The position numbers were made by a program, and so were the translations under genes. This document shows, one piece after another, positions 1-5,876 of a stretch of DNA of 11,912 nucleotides. Within the stretch, counting starts at the first letter, position 1, and each line of letters begins with the position of its first letter. The DNA lies in the NCBI GenBank assembly GCA_034437215.1, contig DAOTVC010000028.1, forward strand, positions 1 through 11,912, written 5' to 3'. The notes under the pieces were generated by a model, which was not told the origin of the DNA, did no database searches, and saw nothing but the letters and a program-made list of their open reading frames with translations. The stretch is from DAOTVC01 sp034437215 (GTDB lineage Bacteria; Chloroflexota; Anaerolineae; B4-G1; SLSP01).

Positions 1-231
1 GGTGGGCCGGGCGGTCGGTGTGGGCGAGGGGGTCGTCGTCGGGCTCGGGGTGGCGGTCGCGATTGACGTCGCAGTCGGGCTCGGGGTTGTGGTGGGTGTC
101 TGCGTCTCCGACGCCTGCGCCGTCACGGTCGTCAGGTGTGCCGGGGGCACGAGGACGGCGTTGGGCGAGCAGGCTGTAAGGATGAGGAGGGCCAGCAGCA
201 GTGTCGTGCAGCGCAGGGTTGATCCTCTCAT
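1..231 (-). CDS. Lipoprotein with Thr/Pro/Ser-rich stalk (partial, 3' end outside window)
   Basis: The first 77 residues are visible and the frame is still open at the left edge. The start is a short basic n-region followed by a hydrophobic stretch (LLLALLIL) and the lipobox LTAC, with the lipidated cysteine at residue 21. The product should therefore be exported and lipid-anchored on the outer face of the membrane. After residue 40 the sequence becomes low-complexity Thr/Pro/Ser/Ala (TPTTTPSPTAT, then TPSPTTTPSPTPT), a flexible stalk like those seen in many Chloroflexota surface proteins. The functional domain lies outside the window, so no role can be given. The ATG overlaps the TGA of the upstream Nudix gene as ATGA, and GAGAGGAA lies a few bases upstream inside the Nudix gene. 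The two genes are therefore probably co-transcribed and translationally coupled. Confidence 0.82.
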   Translation of the reverse strand, partial: MRGSTLRCTTLLLALLILTACSPNAVLVPPAHLTTVTAQASETQTPTTTPSPTATSIATATPSPTTTPSPTPTARPT

Positions 232-800
232 GATCCGGTTTCCTCTCGTGAGAATAACTTGGCTACGGCCTCGCGCGTGCTGCGGAAGGCCAGGGTGGGC
301 AGATCGTCCAGCAGAAAGAAGTGTGCCTCCGCCGCGTCGTCGGCGGGCGTCAGCTCCCCGCCTGCGACCCTGGCCCGGTAGACGACCACCAGGTCGGCTC
401 CGTGCTGGTGTGTGCTCTGTCCTCCCTCGTGCTCGGAGACGAGGGTGAGGAGCTCCAGGTCCTCGATGTCGAGCCCCGTCTCCTCCTTGCACTCCCGGAC
501 GGCGGCCTCTCGAGGGGGCTCGTCGTGGTCGACGTAGCCTCCCGGCAGGCTCCACTGCCCCTGCTGGGGCTCCCAGGCCCGCCGGGTGAGGAGCACGCGC
601 CCCTCGGCATCGTGCACGAGCACCACGGCGGCGACCTTGTGCTCGCGAAAGACGACGAGACCGCAGGACGGGCAGGCGCGCCGCTCCCGCCCAAAGACAA
701 AGGCGTCCTTGAGAACGTGACCGCAGCGGGGGCAGTAGTTGAGCTCCAACTTCTGGGAGACGCTGTGCGGGTCGATGGTGGGTCCGGAATTTTTACTCAT
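228..800 (-). CDS. Nudix hydrolase with N-terminal zinc ribbon
   Basis: This is a 190-residue protein with two parts. Residues 23–46 form a zinc ribbon with two Cys pairs, CPRC (23/26) and CPSC (43/46). Residues 56–185 are a Nudix domain. The Nudix box at 88–110 fits GX5EX7REUXEEXGU exactly: G88, E94, R102-E103, E106-E107, G109, so the Mg-binding glutamates are all present. Family members hydrolyse nucleoside diphosphates linked to another moiety, such as ADP-ribose, NADH, oxidised NTPs or ADP-sugars. The substrate cannot be told from the sequence, and the protein lacks the longer architecture of NudC. It is the first gene of a two-gene unit with the lipoprotein. A good promoter lies so close to the ATG that the transcript would have almost no leader, and no Shine–Dalgarno motif is visible. 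Confidence 0.93.
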   Translation of the reverse strand: MSKNSGPTIDPHSVSQKLELNYCPRCGHVLKDAFVFGRERRACPSCGLVVFREHKVAAVVLVHDAEGRVLLTRRAWEPQQGQWSLPGGYVDHDEPPREAAVRECKEETGLDIEDLELLTLVSEHEGGQSTHQHGADLVVVYRARVAGGELTPADDAAEAHFFLLDDLPTLAFRSTREAVAKLFSREETGS

Positions 801-812
801 TGTATCTCACTT

Positions 813-840
813 ATTATACTCTAGGAGCATGGGCCGTCAA
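813..840 (-). promoter_or_regulatory. Sigma-70 type promoter of the Nudix gene
   Basis: Read on the minus strand, TTGACG (840–835) and TATAAT (818–813) are separated by 16 bases. The expected transcription start is near 806, only about six bases before the ATG at 800. The -35 box lies four bases from the foot of the hairpin that ends the sigma/anti-sigma operon, so terminator and promoter are packed back to back. Only one or two deviations from consensus are present; the start site itself is inferred. Confidence 0.75.
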
Positions 841-842
841 AC

Positions 843-879
843 AGCAGGTTAGGGCGGAGCTCATCCGCCCTAACCTGCT
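843..879 (-). terminator. Perfect 16-bp hairpin after the sigma/anti-sigma operon
   Basis: The arms 843–858 and 864–879 are exact reverse complements (16 bp, GC-rich core) around the five-base loop GCTCA. The hairpin lies 22 bases past the anti-sigma stop codon. On the minus strand it is followed by TGTTTG, a short T-rich run rather than a full U tract. An intrinsic terminator is the simplest reading. A mRNA 3'-end stabiliser is the alternative, because the T tract is weak. Confidence 0.65.
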
Positions 880-901
880 CTCTAACTCGTAGGCTGTAGT
901 A

Positions 902-1894
902 CTACGGCTGGCGCGATGACAGCCACAGGGTCGCGCCGCCGAGCGCCAGGGTGCTGACCCCCAAGAGGGCCGCCAACCACTGCCAGAATTGGCGCGCGCT
1001 CTCCTCCGTAGTCTCCTCCGTAGGAGGGGTGATCTCTTCAAACTCGAGGGTCGGCTCAGAGGGCAGAGGACTGCCCTCAGGCGTTGCCAGCAGGCGGGTT
1101 GCGCTCTCGGGTGAGGCCTCTTCATCCGCGTCGTCCAGGGCCTCCTCCCCGGCCGTATCCGCTTCCGCTTCTTCGACCTCTTCGGCGTCCGCCTCCGCTT
1201 CCTTGGTAGAGGCTGCTCGGGGTCCCTCTACAGCCTCCTCTTCGGCTCCTGCCACGGGCTGCTCGGTGGCTTCCGCTGCGCCCAGGTCGAGTTCACCGCC
1301 TCCACCGATTCCCTCCCCTGCACCGCCCATGCCTTCATCCCCCCAAGATCCCTCCCAGGACGGGGGCTCTCCGGGAACGACCTCGGCACTCTCCTCGGAC
1401 TCTTCTACGAGCGCCTCGGGGGCTTCCATCTGCATCATGGGTTCAGCCGTGCCCTCCACGGGCACAGTCTCCGCCACGGCCAGATCCTCGGCCTCCATCT
1501 CCTGCACCACTACGTCCTCGGTCGCCCTCTCGGACATCGCGACGGGATAGAGGACCCCGCCGCTGCCCAGTGCCAGCTGCAGACCTACCACAATAACGAA
1601 GGCAGCCGCACTCAGCGCCGTCGCCAGGCGCATGACCCAGAGACTGGGGCGTGCGCGCTCACGGCGCTGGGGTTTCTTCTCCGCGACCATGGACGGCGTA
1701 AGCAGATAGTTTCGCGGCGGTTCCCGCATGGGCATTCCTTGCACGAGGGCCACGGTGTGGCGTAACTCGTTGAGCCGCTGGCGCAGACCTGGGTTTTCTG
1801 CCAACTCTGCTTCCAGGGCCCTCTGTTGCCCGGCGCTCAGCTCGCCGTCCAAGTAGGCGGAGAGGTGCATGTTAGTCCAACGTTTAGGGCTCAT
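902..1894 (-). CDS. Membrane anti-sigma factor with acidic extracytoplasmic domain
   Basis: This 330-residue protein is encoded 15 bp after an ECF sigma gene, so it is the likely anti-sigma partner. Residues 1–50 look like the helical sigma-binding domain of the ZAS/zf-HC2 type (MHLSAYLDGELSAGQQ, then PGLRQRLNELR). However, the usual HxxxCxxC cysteines are missing: there is no cysteine anywhere in this part. A first membrane helix spans about 85–109. Residues 115–300 are extremely rich in Glu, Asp and Ala, with a Gly patch near 190–200, and look disordered. A second hydrophobic helix at about 303–325 ends three residues before a short basic C-terminal tail. The first ~84 residues would be cytosolic and the acidic stretch outside. 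The start is supported by GGGGAGG just upstream. The signal it senses is unknown. Confidence 0.8.
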   Translation of the reverse strand: MSPKRWTNMHLSAYLDGELSAGQQRALEAELAENPGLRQRLNELRHTVALVQGMPMREPPRNYLLTPSMVAEKKPQRRERARPSLWVMRLATALSAAAFVIVVGLQLALGSGGVLYPVAMSERATEDVVVQEMEAEDLAVAETVPVEGTAEPMMQMEAPEALVEESEESAEVVPGEPPSWEGSWGDEGMGGAGEGIGGGGELDLGAAEATEQPVAGAEEEAVEGPRAASTKEAEADAEEVEEAEADTAGEEALDDADEEASPESATRLLATPEGSPLPSEPTLEFEEITPPTEETTEESARQFWQWLAALLGVSTLALGGATLWLSSRQP

Positions 1895-1909
1895 TGACCT
1901 TCCTCCCCT

Positions 1910-2539
1910 TTATTCACTGCCTATCAGACGGTAGCGCGTCGGCAAAAGTTCCCTGTTCTCCAAAAGGAAGCCGCGCATCTTCTCCCGGGCACGATAGAGG
2001 CGTGACTTCACCGTACCGAGGCGGGTGCCCATCGTCTCGGCAACCTCGTCGTAGGAGAAGCCCAACCGGTCCACGAGGTAGAGAGTCATCCGCTGATCCT
2101 CGGGCAGCCGCTCCATGGCCTGCTCCAGAAAGTGTCCCAGCTCGCTCCGCTGGAGCGTCTGCTCGGGCAGCTCCGCCTCGTCCCGCAGATAGGGGTTCGC
2201 CTCCTCGTCCAGCTCTCCGAAGTCCTCCAGGGAGATGGAGCGCCGTCGTTTGCGACGGCGCATCTCGTCGTAGCAGGCGTTGGTGACGATGCGCAGCAGC
2301 CAGGCCCGGAAGGAGCCCCCTCGGAACTTGCCCAGCGCCCGGTAGGCGGAGATGAAGGCCTCCTGCGTGGCGTCGTCCGCCGCTGCCGGATCCTGCATCA
2401 GGTGGTAGGCCAGGTTGTAGACCTGGTTCTGGTAGTAGAGGATCAGCTCATTGAAGGCGCTCATGTCGCCCTGTTGGGCGGCCTCCACGAGGGGTTCCTC
2501 GTCCCAGGGATCGGTAAAGTCGATACTCGTTGTAATCAT
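1910..2539 (-). CDS. ECF (extracytoplasmic function) RNA polymerase sigma factor
   Basis: The 209-residue product has the two-domain layout of group 4 sigma factors. Region 2 spans about 16–95, with the core-binding and -10 segments recognisable in DDATQEAFISAYRALGKF and FRAWLLRIVTNACYDEMRRR. Region 4 spans about 132–189, ending in the helix-turn-helix FSYDEVAETMGTRLGTVKSR. It directs RNA polymerase to a stress- or envelope-responsive regulon, probably held inactive by the membrane protein encoded next. I start it at the ATG at 2539 (MITTSIDF). The frame stays open further upstream, but that extension would run into the tRNA-Leu gene and lacks family similarity. No Shine–Dalgarno motif precedes this ATG. 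Its own promoter must lie in or beside the divergent tRNA promoter; TATAGC at 2570–2565 is a weak -10 candidate. Confidence 0.93.
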   Translation of the reverse strand: MITTSIDFTDPWDEEPLVEAAQQGDMSAFNELILYYQNQVYNLAYHLMQDPAAADDATQEAFISAYRALGKFRGGSFRAWLLRIVTNACYDEMRRRKRRRSISLEDFGELDEEANPYLRDEAELPEQTLQRSELGHFLEQAMERLPEDQRMTLYLVDRLGFSYDEVAETMGTRLGTVKSRLYRAREKMRGFLLENRELLPTRYRLIGSE

Positions 2540-2544
2540 TTTGC

Positions 2545-2572
2545 TTGACGCACCGTAAAAATCGGCTATACT
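2545..2572 (+). promoter_or_regulatory. Promoter of tRNA-Leu
   Basis: TTGACG (2545–2550) and TATACT (2567–2572) are separated by 16 bases, the same spacing and -35 sequence as the Nudix promoter. Transcription should start near 2579, about five bases before the mature tRNA. The site sits in the short gap shared with the divergent ECF sigma gene. Confidence 0.75.
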
Positions 2573-2583
2573 TAAGATCGTTA

Positions 2584-2666
2584 GCCGGAGTGGCGGAATC
2601 GGCAGACGCAAGCGACTCAAACTCGCTCGGGTAGTCCCCGTGTGGGTTCGACTCCCACCTCCGGCA
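2584..2666 (+). tRNA. tRNA-Leu (anticodon CAA)
   Basis: This is an 83-nt class II tRNA. The acceptor arms GCCGGAG (2584–2590) and CTCCGGC (2659–2665) pair fully, with discriminator A at 2666. The D stem is GCG/CGC. The anticodon stem AGCGA/TCGCT encloses the loop CTCAAAC, which puts CAA at 2618–2620 and so reads UUG leucine codons. A 14-nt variable arm follows, typical of leucine tRNAs. The T arm is GTGGG/CCCAC around TTCGACT. The next bases are TTA, so CCA is not encoded and must be added by a CCA-adding enzyme. Confidence 0.97.
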
Positions 2667-2675
2667 TTATAACTG

Positions 2676-2709
2676 AAAAGAGGACGAACTCAAGGTTCGT
2701 CCTCTTTTT
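2676..2709 (+). terminator. Intrinsic terminator of tRNA-Leu, probably bidirectional
   Basis: The arms 2676–2689 and 2695–2708 pair over 14 bp around the loop TCAAG, and the right arm runs into TTTTT. The left arm begins AAAAG, so the minus-strand transcript also ends in a U run. The element can therefore also stop the HAD-hydrolase transcript that arrives from the other side 28 bp away. Confidence 0.92.
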
Positions 2710-2736
2710 GTGTTCAAGGGGGCCGCCGGCTTCCAG

Positions 2737-3390
2737 CTAGCCGGGTGGGGTGAGCCACCGGTGCAGCACCGGCTCGACCTCGAGGATGCCGCCAACGACC
2801 GCGTCCACCCCCTCGACCGGCCCGGCTCCCTCCCGCACGAGGATGGTCCCCATGCCGAACTCCTTGGCGCCCTGAAGGTTGCGCGCCTGGTCGTCCACGA
2901 GGATGCAGGCAGGACCGGGGACGTCCAGCAGCGCCAGGGCCAGCGTGTAGGCCTCCGGAGCCGGCTTGCCCCGGTAGTCGACGGCGCGCACGTCGATGAT
3001 GACCTCGAAGTGGTGGCGGATTTCCAGGGTATGCAGAACTCGCTCTGCCCAGCTGGCGATGGCGTTGGTAAAGATGACCTTGGGGAGGGGGAGCCGGGCC
3101 AGCATCGCGTCCAGCGCCGGGGAGGGGGAGAGGTAGGCATTGAGATCGGCGCCGTGAGCGAACTCCAGGTAGTCTTCGAGGTCGAGCTCGGGATGGTCCC
3201 GCAGCAGCCCCGCCATCGTCGTCCCGTACGCTTCGAAGTAGTGCTGGCGGAGGGCGTGGGCCTCTGCGGCAGAGAGGTGCAGCTCCCGCGCTAACCAGGT
3301 CTCGATGAGGCGTCCCACCTCCCCGAAGAGACCGGAGGCGTTGGTGTAGAGGGTGTCATCGAGATCGAACAGCAGATAGTCAAAGGGCAT
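2737..3390 (-). CDS. HAD-superfamily hydrolase, pyrimidine 5'-nucleotidase-like
   Basis: This is a 217-residue phosphatase with all four HAD motifs: DLDDTLY at 9–15 (nucleophile D9, acid/base D11), T108 in FTNA, K142 in RGKPAPEAY, and D166-D167 in LVDD. A helical cap occupies about 17–95. The opening DLDDTLYTNASGLF and the four-helix cap resemble the pyrimidine 5'-nucleotidase (SDT1-like) branch, whose members dephosphorylate UMP, CMP or other small phosphates. HAD substrate range is hard to predict. Because it follows the serine operon by 88 bp, free phosphoserine is also a candidate substrate (inference). No Shine–Dalgarno sequence is visible before the ATG. The gap upstream holds a hairpin repeat rather than a clear promoter, so read-through from the DUF1015 gene is possible. 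Confidence 0.9.
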   Translation of the reverse strand: MPFDYLLFDLDDTLYTNASGLFGEVGRLIETWLARELHLSAAEAHALRQHYFEAYGTTMAGLLRDHPELDLEDYLEFAHGADLNAYLSPSPALDAMLARLPLPKVIFTNAIASWAERVLHTLEIRHHFEVIIDVRAVDYRGKPAPEAYTLALALLDVPGPACILVDDQARNLQGAKEFGMGTILVREGAGPVEGVDAVVGGILEVEPVLHRWLTPPG

Positions 3391-3413
3391 GTTGCGTACC
3401 GGTCACAAATGAA

Positions 3414-3459
3414 GACGTGTGCACGTGTGCACGTGTGCACGTGCGAACGTGCACACGTC
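3414..3459. repeat. Tandem CGTGTGCA octamers forming a perfect hairpin
   Basis: CGTGTGCA occurs three times head to tail (3416–3439), followed by a degenerate copy. The segment also folds. Arms 3431–3442 and 3447–3458 pair over 12 bp around GCGA, a GNRA-type tetraloop on the plus strand. A wider pairing of 3414–3426 with 3447–3459 (13 bp) is possible too. It lies between the DUF1015 stop and the HAD start. There is no T run on either side, so it is not a standard terminator. Confidence 0.8.
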
Positions 3460-3478
3460 ATACCTATACCTGTGGTTG

Positions 3479-4798
3479 TTATGCCTGCGTGCCATCGAGA
3501 GGCAGGGCTACCATGCCGCTGACGATCTTGGGGAAGAAGTCGGTGGATTTCTGCGGCATCTTCTCCCCCGCCTGGGTGCAGGCACGCACCTGCGCCATGC
3601 GGGTCCCGTTCAATAGGAAGAGGAAGTTGGCCTCTCCTTCGTCCACGGCTGCGTATCCGGGATCGGGCTCGCGGAGATAGTCGAGGTTCTCCTTGCGGGC
3701 CACGCTCTCCTTGCTCAGCCCCATGACGTGCTCGAGGATGACCTCGTGCAGCACGGCGACGTCCAGCCGCCGCCAGGTGGGATCGCGGTTGGGCACCAGC
3801 CGGGCCATCGTGTCCAGGGACTTGAGGGTGAGCAGGTAGTAGCCCCCGTCGTAGAAGCCGAAGCGGGGCCTCTCGGGCGTGGCGTTGGTCAGGCCCGCCT
3901 CCATCGTCTGCCGGTCCGCCACCGCCTTCACTTCGAAGTAGGGCTCCAGTGCCTCAAGCAGTTCAGCACTGCCCATGCCCTCATAAGCGTGGATAAGACG
4001 GTGGGTGGGCAGGATGATCAGGCCCGGATCGCTCATGCTCACGAAGGTCGCCAGGGTGTAGTTGAAAGCGGCGTTCGCCGGTGCATCGGGGTGCTGTGCG
4101 CGCATCTCGTCGCGGTAAGCCAGCGCCGTCTCGTAGCGGTGGTGACCGTCGGCGATGATGAGGTTGATCTTGTCACCCATCTCACGGACCACCGCCTCGA
4201 TGACCTCCGGATCGTCCACGGTCCAGAAGCTCTGCTCCACCTCAGGCTCGATCACCTCTTCGTGGAGGATGGCAGGCATGTGGGAGTCGAGGTAGGGCTG
4301 CAGGATAGCGTTGATGCGGTTCTCGGCGTCGGGGTAGAGGATGAAGATGTGCCCCCAGGCCGTCTCCGTCACGCGGGTGAGGTTGAGCCGGTCCACCTTG
4401 GGGCCGCTCAGCGTCCGCTCGTGGGGCAGGATCACCCCCTCGTCGAAGCGGGTCAGCTCCAGGGCCGCCGTAAGGCCTCGCCGTACGTAAGTCTCGCCGT
4501 CGGGCGTGGTGAAGGTCTGCTCCAGAACGTAGAGCAGGGGGCGGGGATCACGGATGAGGACCTCCTCGGCGAGCCAGGTCCGGGTGTAGCAGCGGGCGCG
4601 GGTGTAGACGTCGTTCTCGGGCTCGTCGGGCTCCCGGTACCCCTGGATGATGCGGACGAAGTTGTGGGGGTCCAGCTCGTAATAGGCCCTCTGCTCCGCC
4701 TCGTGAATACGGTCGTAGGGCATGGTGATGACGTTGGAAAGATCACACTTCTTCTGGGGGTTGTAACGCAACCCCCGGAAGGGTCGGATATTCGCCAT
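3479..4798 (-). CDS. DUF1015 family protein in serine-biosynthesis operon
   Basis: The 439 residues match the length and landmarks of DUF1015 (Pfam PF06245, COG4198). These are the N-terminal PFRGLRYN and VITMPYD, LPHERTLSGPKVDRL at 124–138, IADGHHRYETALAYRDE at 215–231, HEVILEHVMG, and the C-terminal MPQKSTDFFPK. No membrane segment or signal peptide is seen, so it should be cytosolic. The family has no firmly established reaction that I can cite. It is often found beside phosphoglycerate dehydrogenase and class V aminotransferase genes, as here. The DGHHR motif (217–221) resembles the signature of ParB/sulfiredoxin-fold free serine kinases, which gives a testable but unproven idea of function. 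The start has a clear ACGGAGG six bases upstream. It is the third gene of the operon, 150 bp after the dehydrogenase; that gap contains a heptamer repeat. Confidence 0.92.
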   Translation of the reverse strand: MANIRPFRGLRYNPQKKCDLSNVITMPYDRIHEAEQRAYYELDPHNFVRIIQGYREPDEPENDVYTRARCYTRTWLAEEVLIRDPRPLLYVLEQTFTTPDGETYVRRGLTAALELTRFDEGVILPHERTLSGPKVDRLNLTRVTETAWGHIFILYPDAENRINAILQPYLDSHMPAILHEEVIEPEVEQSFWTVDDPEVIEAVVREMGDKINLIIADGHHRYETALAYRDEMRAQHPDAPANAAFNYTLATFVSMSDPGLIILPTHRLIHAYEGMGSAELLEALEPYFEVKAVADRQTMEAGLTNATPERPRFGFYDGGYYLLTLKSLDTMARLVPNRDPTWRRLDVAVLHEVILEHVMGLSKESVARKENLDYLREPDPGYAAVDEGEANFLFLLNGTRMAQVRACTQAGEKMPQKSTDFFPKIVSGMVALPLDGTQA

Positions 4799-4841
4799 TT
4801 AATCCTCCGTAAGTTCAATAGATCTAGTGACTCGGGCGATG

Positions 4842-4896
4842 CGTGAAACGTAAAATAGAAAATACCCCACGCTTCACGCTTTACGTTTCACGTTGG
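4842..4896. repeat. Heptamer repeat with 13-bp inverted arms
   Basis: Arms 4842–4854 (CGTGAAACGTAAA) and 4880–4892 are perfect reverse complements separated by 25 bases. Around the right arm the sequence runs with a period of seven: ACGCTTC, ACGCTTT, ACGTTTC, then a decayed ACGTTGG (4869–4896). It sits in the 150-bp gap between the dehydrogenase and DUF1015 genes, inside the presumed transcript. There is no U tract, so it is not an obvious terminator. A dispersed intergenic repeat is likely. Confidence 0.7.
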
Positions 4897-4948
4897 TCAT
4901 CCTTCAGCGGGTTGGAGACATACCTTCTACATGGGTGAGTGTTGCAAC

Positions 4949-5851
4949 TTACTCGGTCAGGTACTCCTTGACGAGCCGCACGATCTCGTCGCCGACCCGC
5001 TCCTGGGCCTCTCGCGTGCCCGCGCCGATGTGCGGGGTCGCGACGACGTGGGGATGTTCCACCAGCTTGCGCAGCTCCTCCTTCTCGGGGGGCTCCTGGC
5101 TGTAGACGTCGAGGGCCGCGCCCGCCACGTGCCCGTCGAGGAGGGACTCGTAGAGGGCTGCTTCGTCAACAACTCCACCACGGGCAGCGTCGACGAGGTA
5201 GACGCCGTGCTTCATCCTCTCAAACTCCTGCGTGGAGATGAGGTGGTGGGTCTCGTCGGTGTGGGGCAGGTGCAGGCTGATGTAGTCGGCGCGCTCCAGC
5301 AGCTCCTGCAGAGGGACGACGTCCTCGTGCTGAACGTAGGGGTCGGAGGCGATGACCTCCATCCCCAGCGCCCGGGCCTTCTCCCCCAGGAGTTGGCCGA
5401 TCCGCCCGTAGCCGATGACGCCCAGCGTCTTGCCGCTCAACTCGGTGCCCTTGAGCGCCTTCTTCTCCCACTTGCCGGCTTTCATCGAGGCGTCGCCGCG
5501 GGCGATGTTCCGGGCCAGGGCCATCATCATGCCCAGGGCCAGCTCGGCGACCGCGTTGGAGCTGGCGGCGGGGGTGTTGAGGACCTGAATGCCTTTCTCG
5601 CGCGCATAGGCCACGTCGATGTTGTCCAGACCGACGCCGCCGCGGATGACGGCCTGCAGCTTCTCCGCCCTGTCGATGAGGGGCTCGCGCACCTTGGTCC
5701 GGCTGCGCACGACCATACCGTCGTACTCACCGATGACCTCGGCGAGTTCATCGGCGGTGATGCTGTCCTGTACGTCGACCTCGACCCCCAACCGGCGTAT
5801 CTTCTCGACCGCCTCCGGGGCGACGGGGTCGCAGATGAGTAACTTGGTCAT
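4949..5851 (-). CDS. serA: D-3-phosphoglycerate dehydrogenase (short form)
   Basis: This cytosolic 300-residue NAD-dependent 2-hydroxyacid dehydrogenase should oxidise 3-phosphoglycerate to 3-phosphohydroxypyruvate, the first step of serine synthesis. The Rossmann motif GYGRIG is at 147–152, with the NAD-selecting acid D170. The catalytic Arg-Glu-His set is present as R224 (DAARGG), E253 (QEPP) and H274 (TPHIG). The substrate loop VVRSRTKV at 47–54 and RGGVGLDNID at 70–79 are typical of SerA. It ends right after the catalytic core, so it lacks the ACT regulatory domain and should not show the usual serine feedback through that domain. I start it at the ATG at 5851, with AAGGAG eight bases upstream; a longer frame exists but has no family similarity. 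It lies 25 bp after the aminotransferase gene. Confidence 0.93.
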   Translation of the reverse strand: MTKLLICDPVAPEAVEKIRRLGVEVDVQDSITADELAEVIGEYDGMVVRSRTKVREPLIDRAEKLQAVIRGGVGLDNIDVAYAREKGIQVLNTPAASSNAVAELALGMMMALARNIARGDASMKAGKWEKKALKGTELSGKTLGVIGYGRIGQLLGEKARALGMEVIASDPYVQHEDVVPLQELLERADYISLHLPHTDETHHLISTQEFERMKHGVYLVDAARGGVVDEAALYESLLDGHVAGAALDVYSQEPPEKEELRKLVEHPHVVATPHIGAGTREAQERVGDEIVRLVKEYLTE

Positions 5852-5876
5852 AGCTCGCTCTCCTTGTCCCCGGTCC

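Noticed and set aside
2540..2620. Upstream extension of the ECF sigma gene to an ATG at 2620
   Set aside because: The added 27 residues would be translated from the antisense of tRNA-Leu and its promoter, and the family similarity begins after the ATG at 2539.
3416..3447. Regular octamer repeats that could suggest a small CRISPR array
   Set aside because: The units are contiguous with no spacers and only eight bases long; it is a tandem repeat with a hairpin, not CRISPR.
3728..4846. Plus-strand open frame of 372 codons opposite DUF1015
   Set aside because: Same reason: the minus-strand frame carries all DUF1015 landmarks and a good ribosome site, while this one is compositionally odd (His/Val/Asp-rich) and without recognisable domains.
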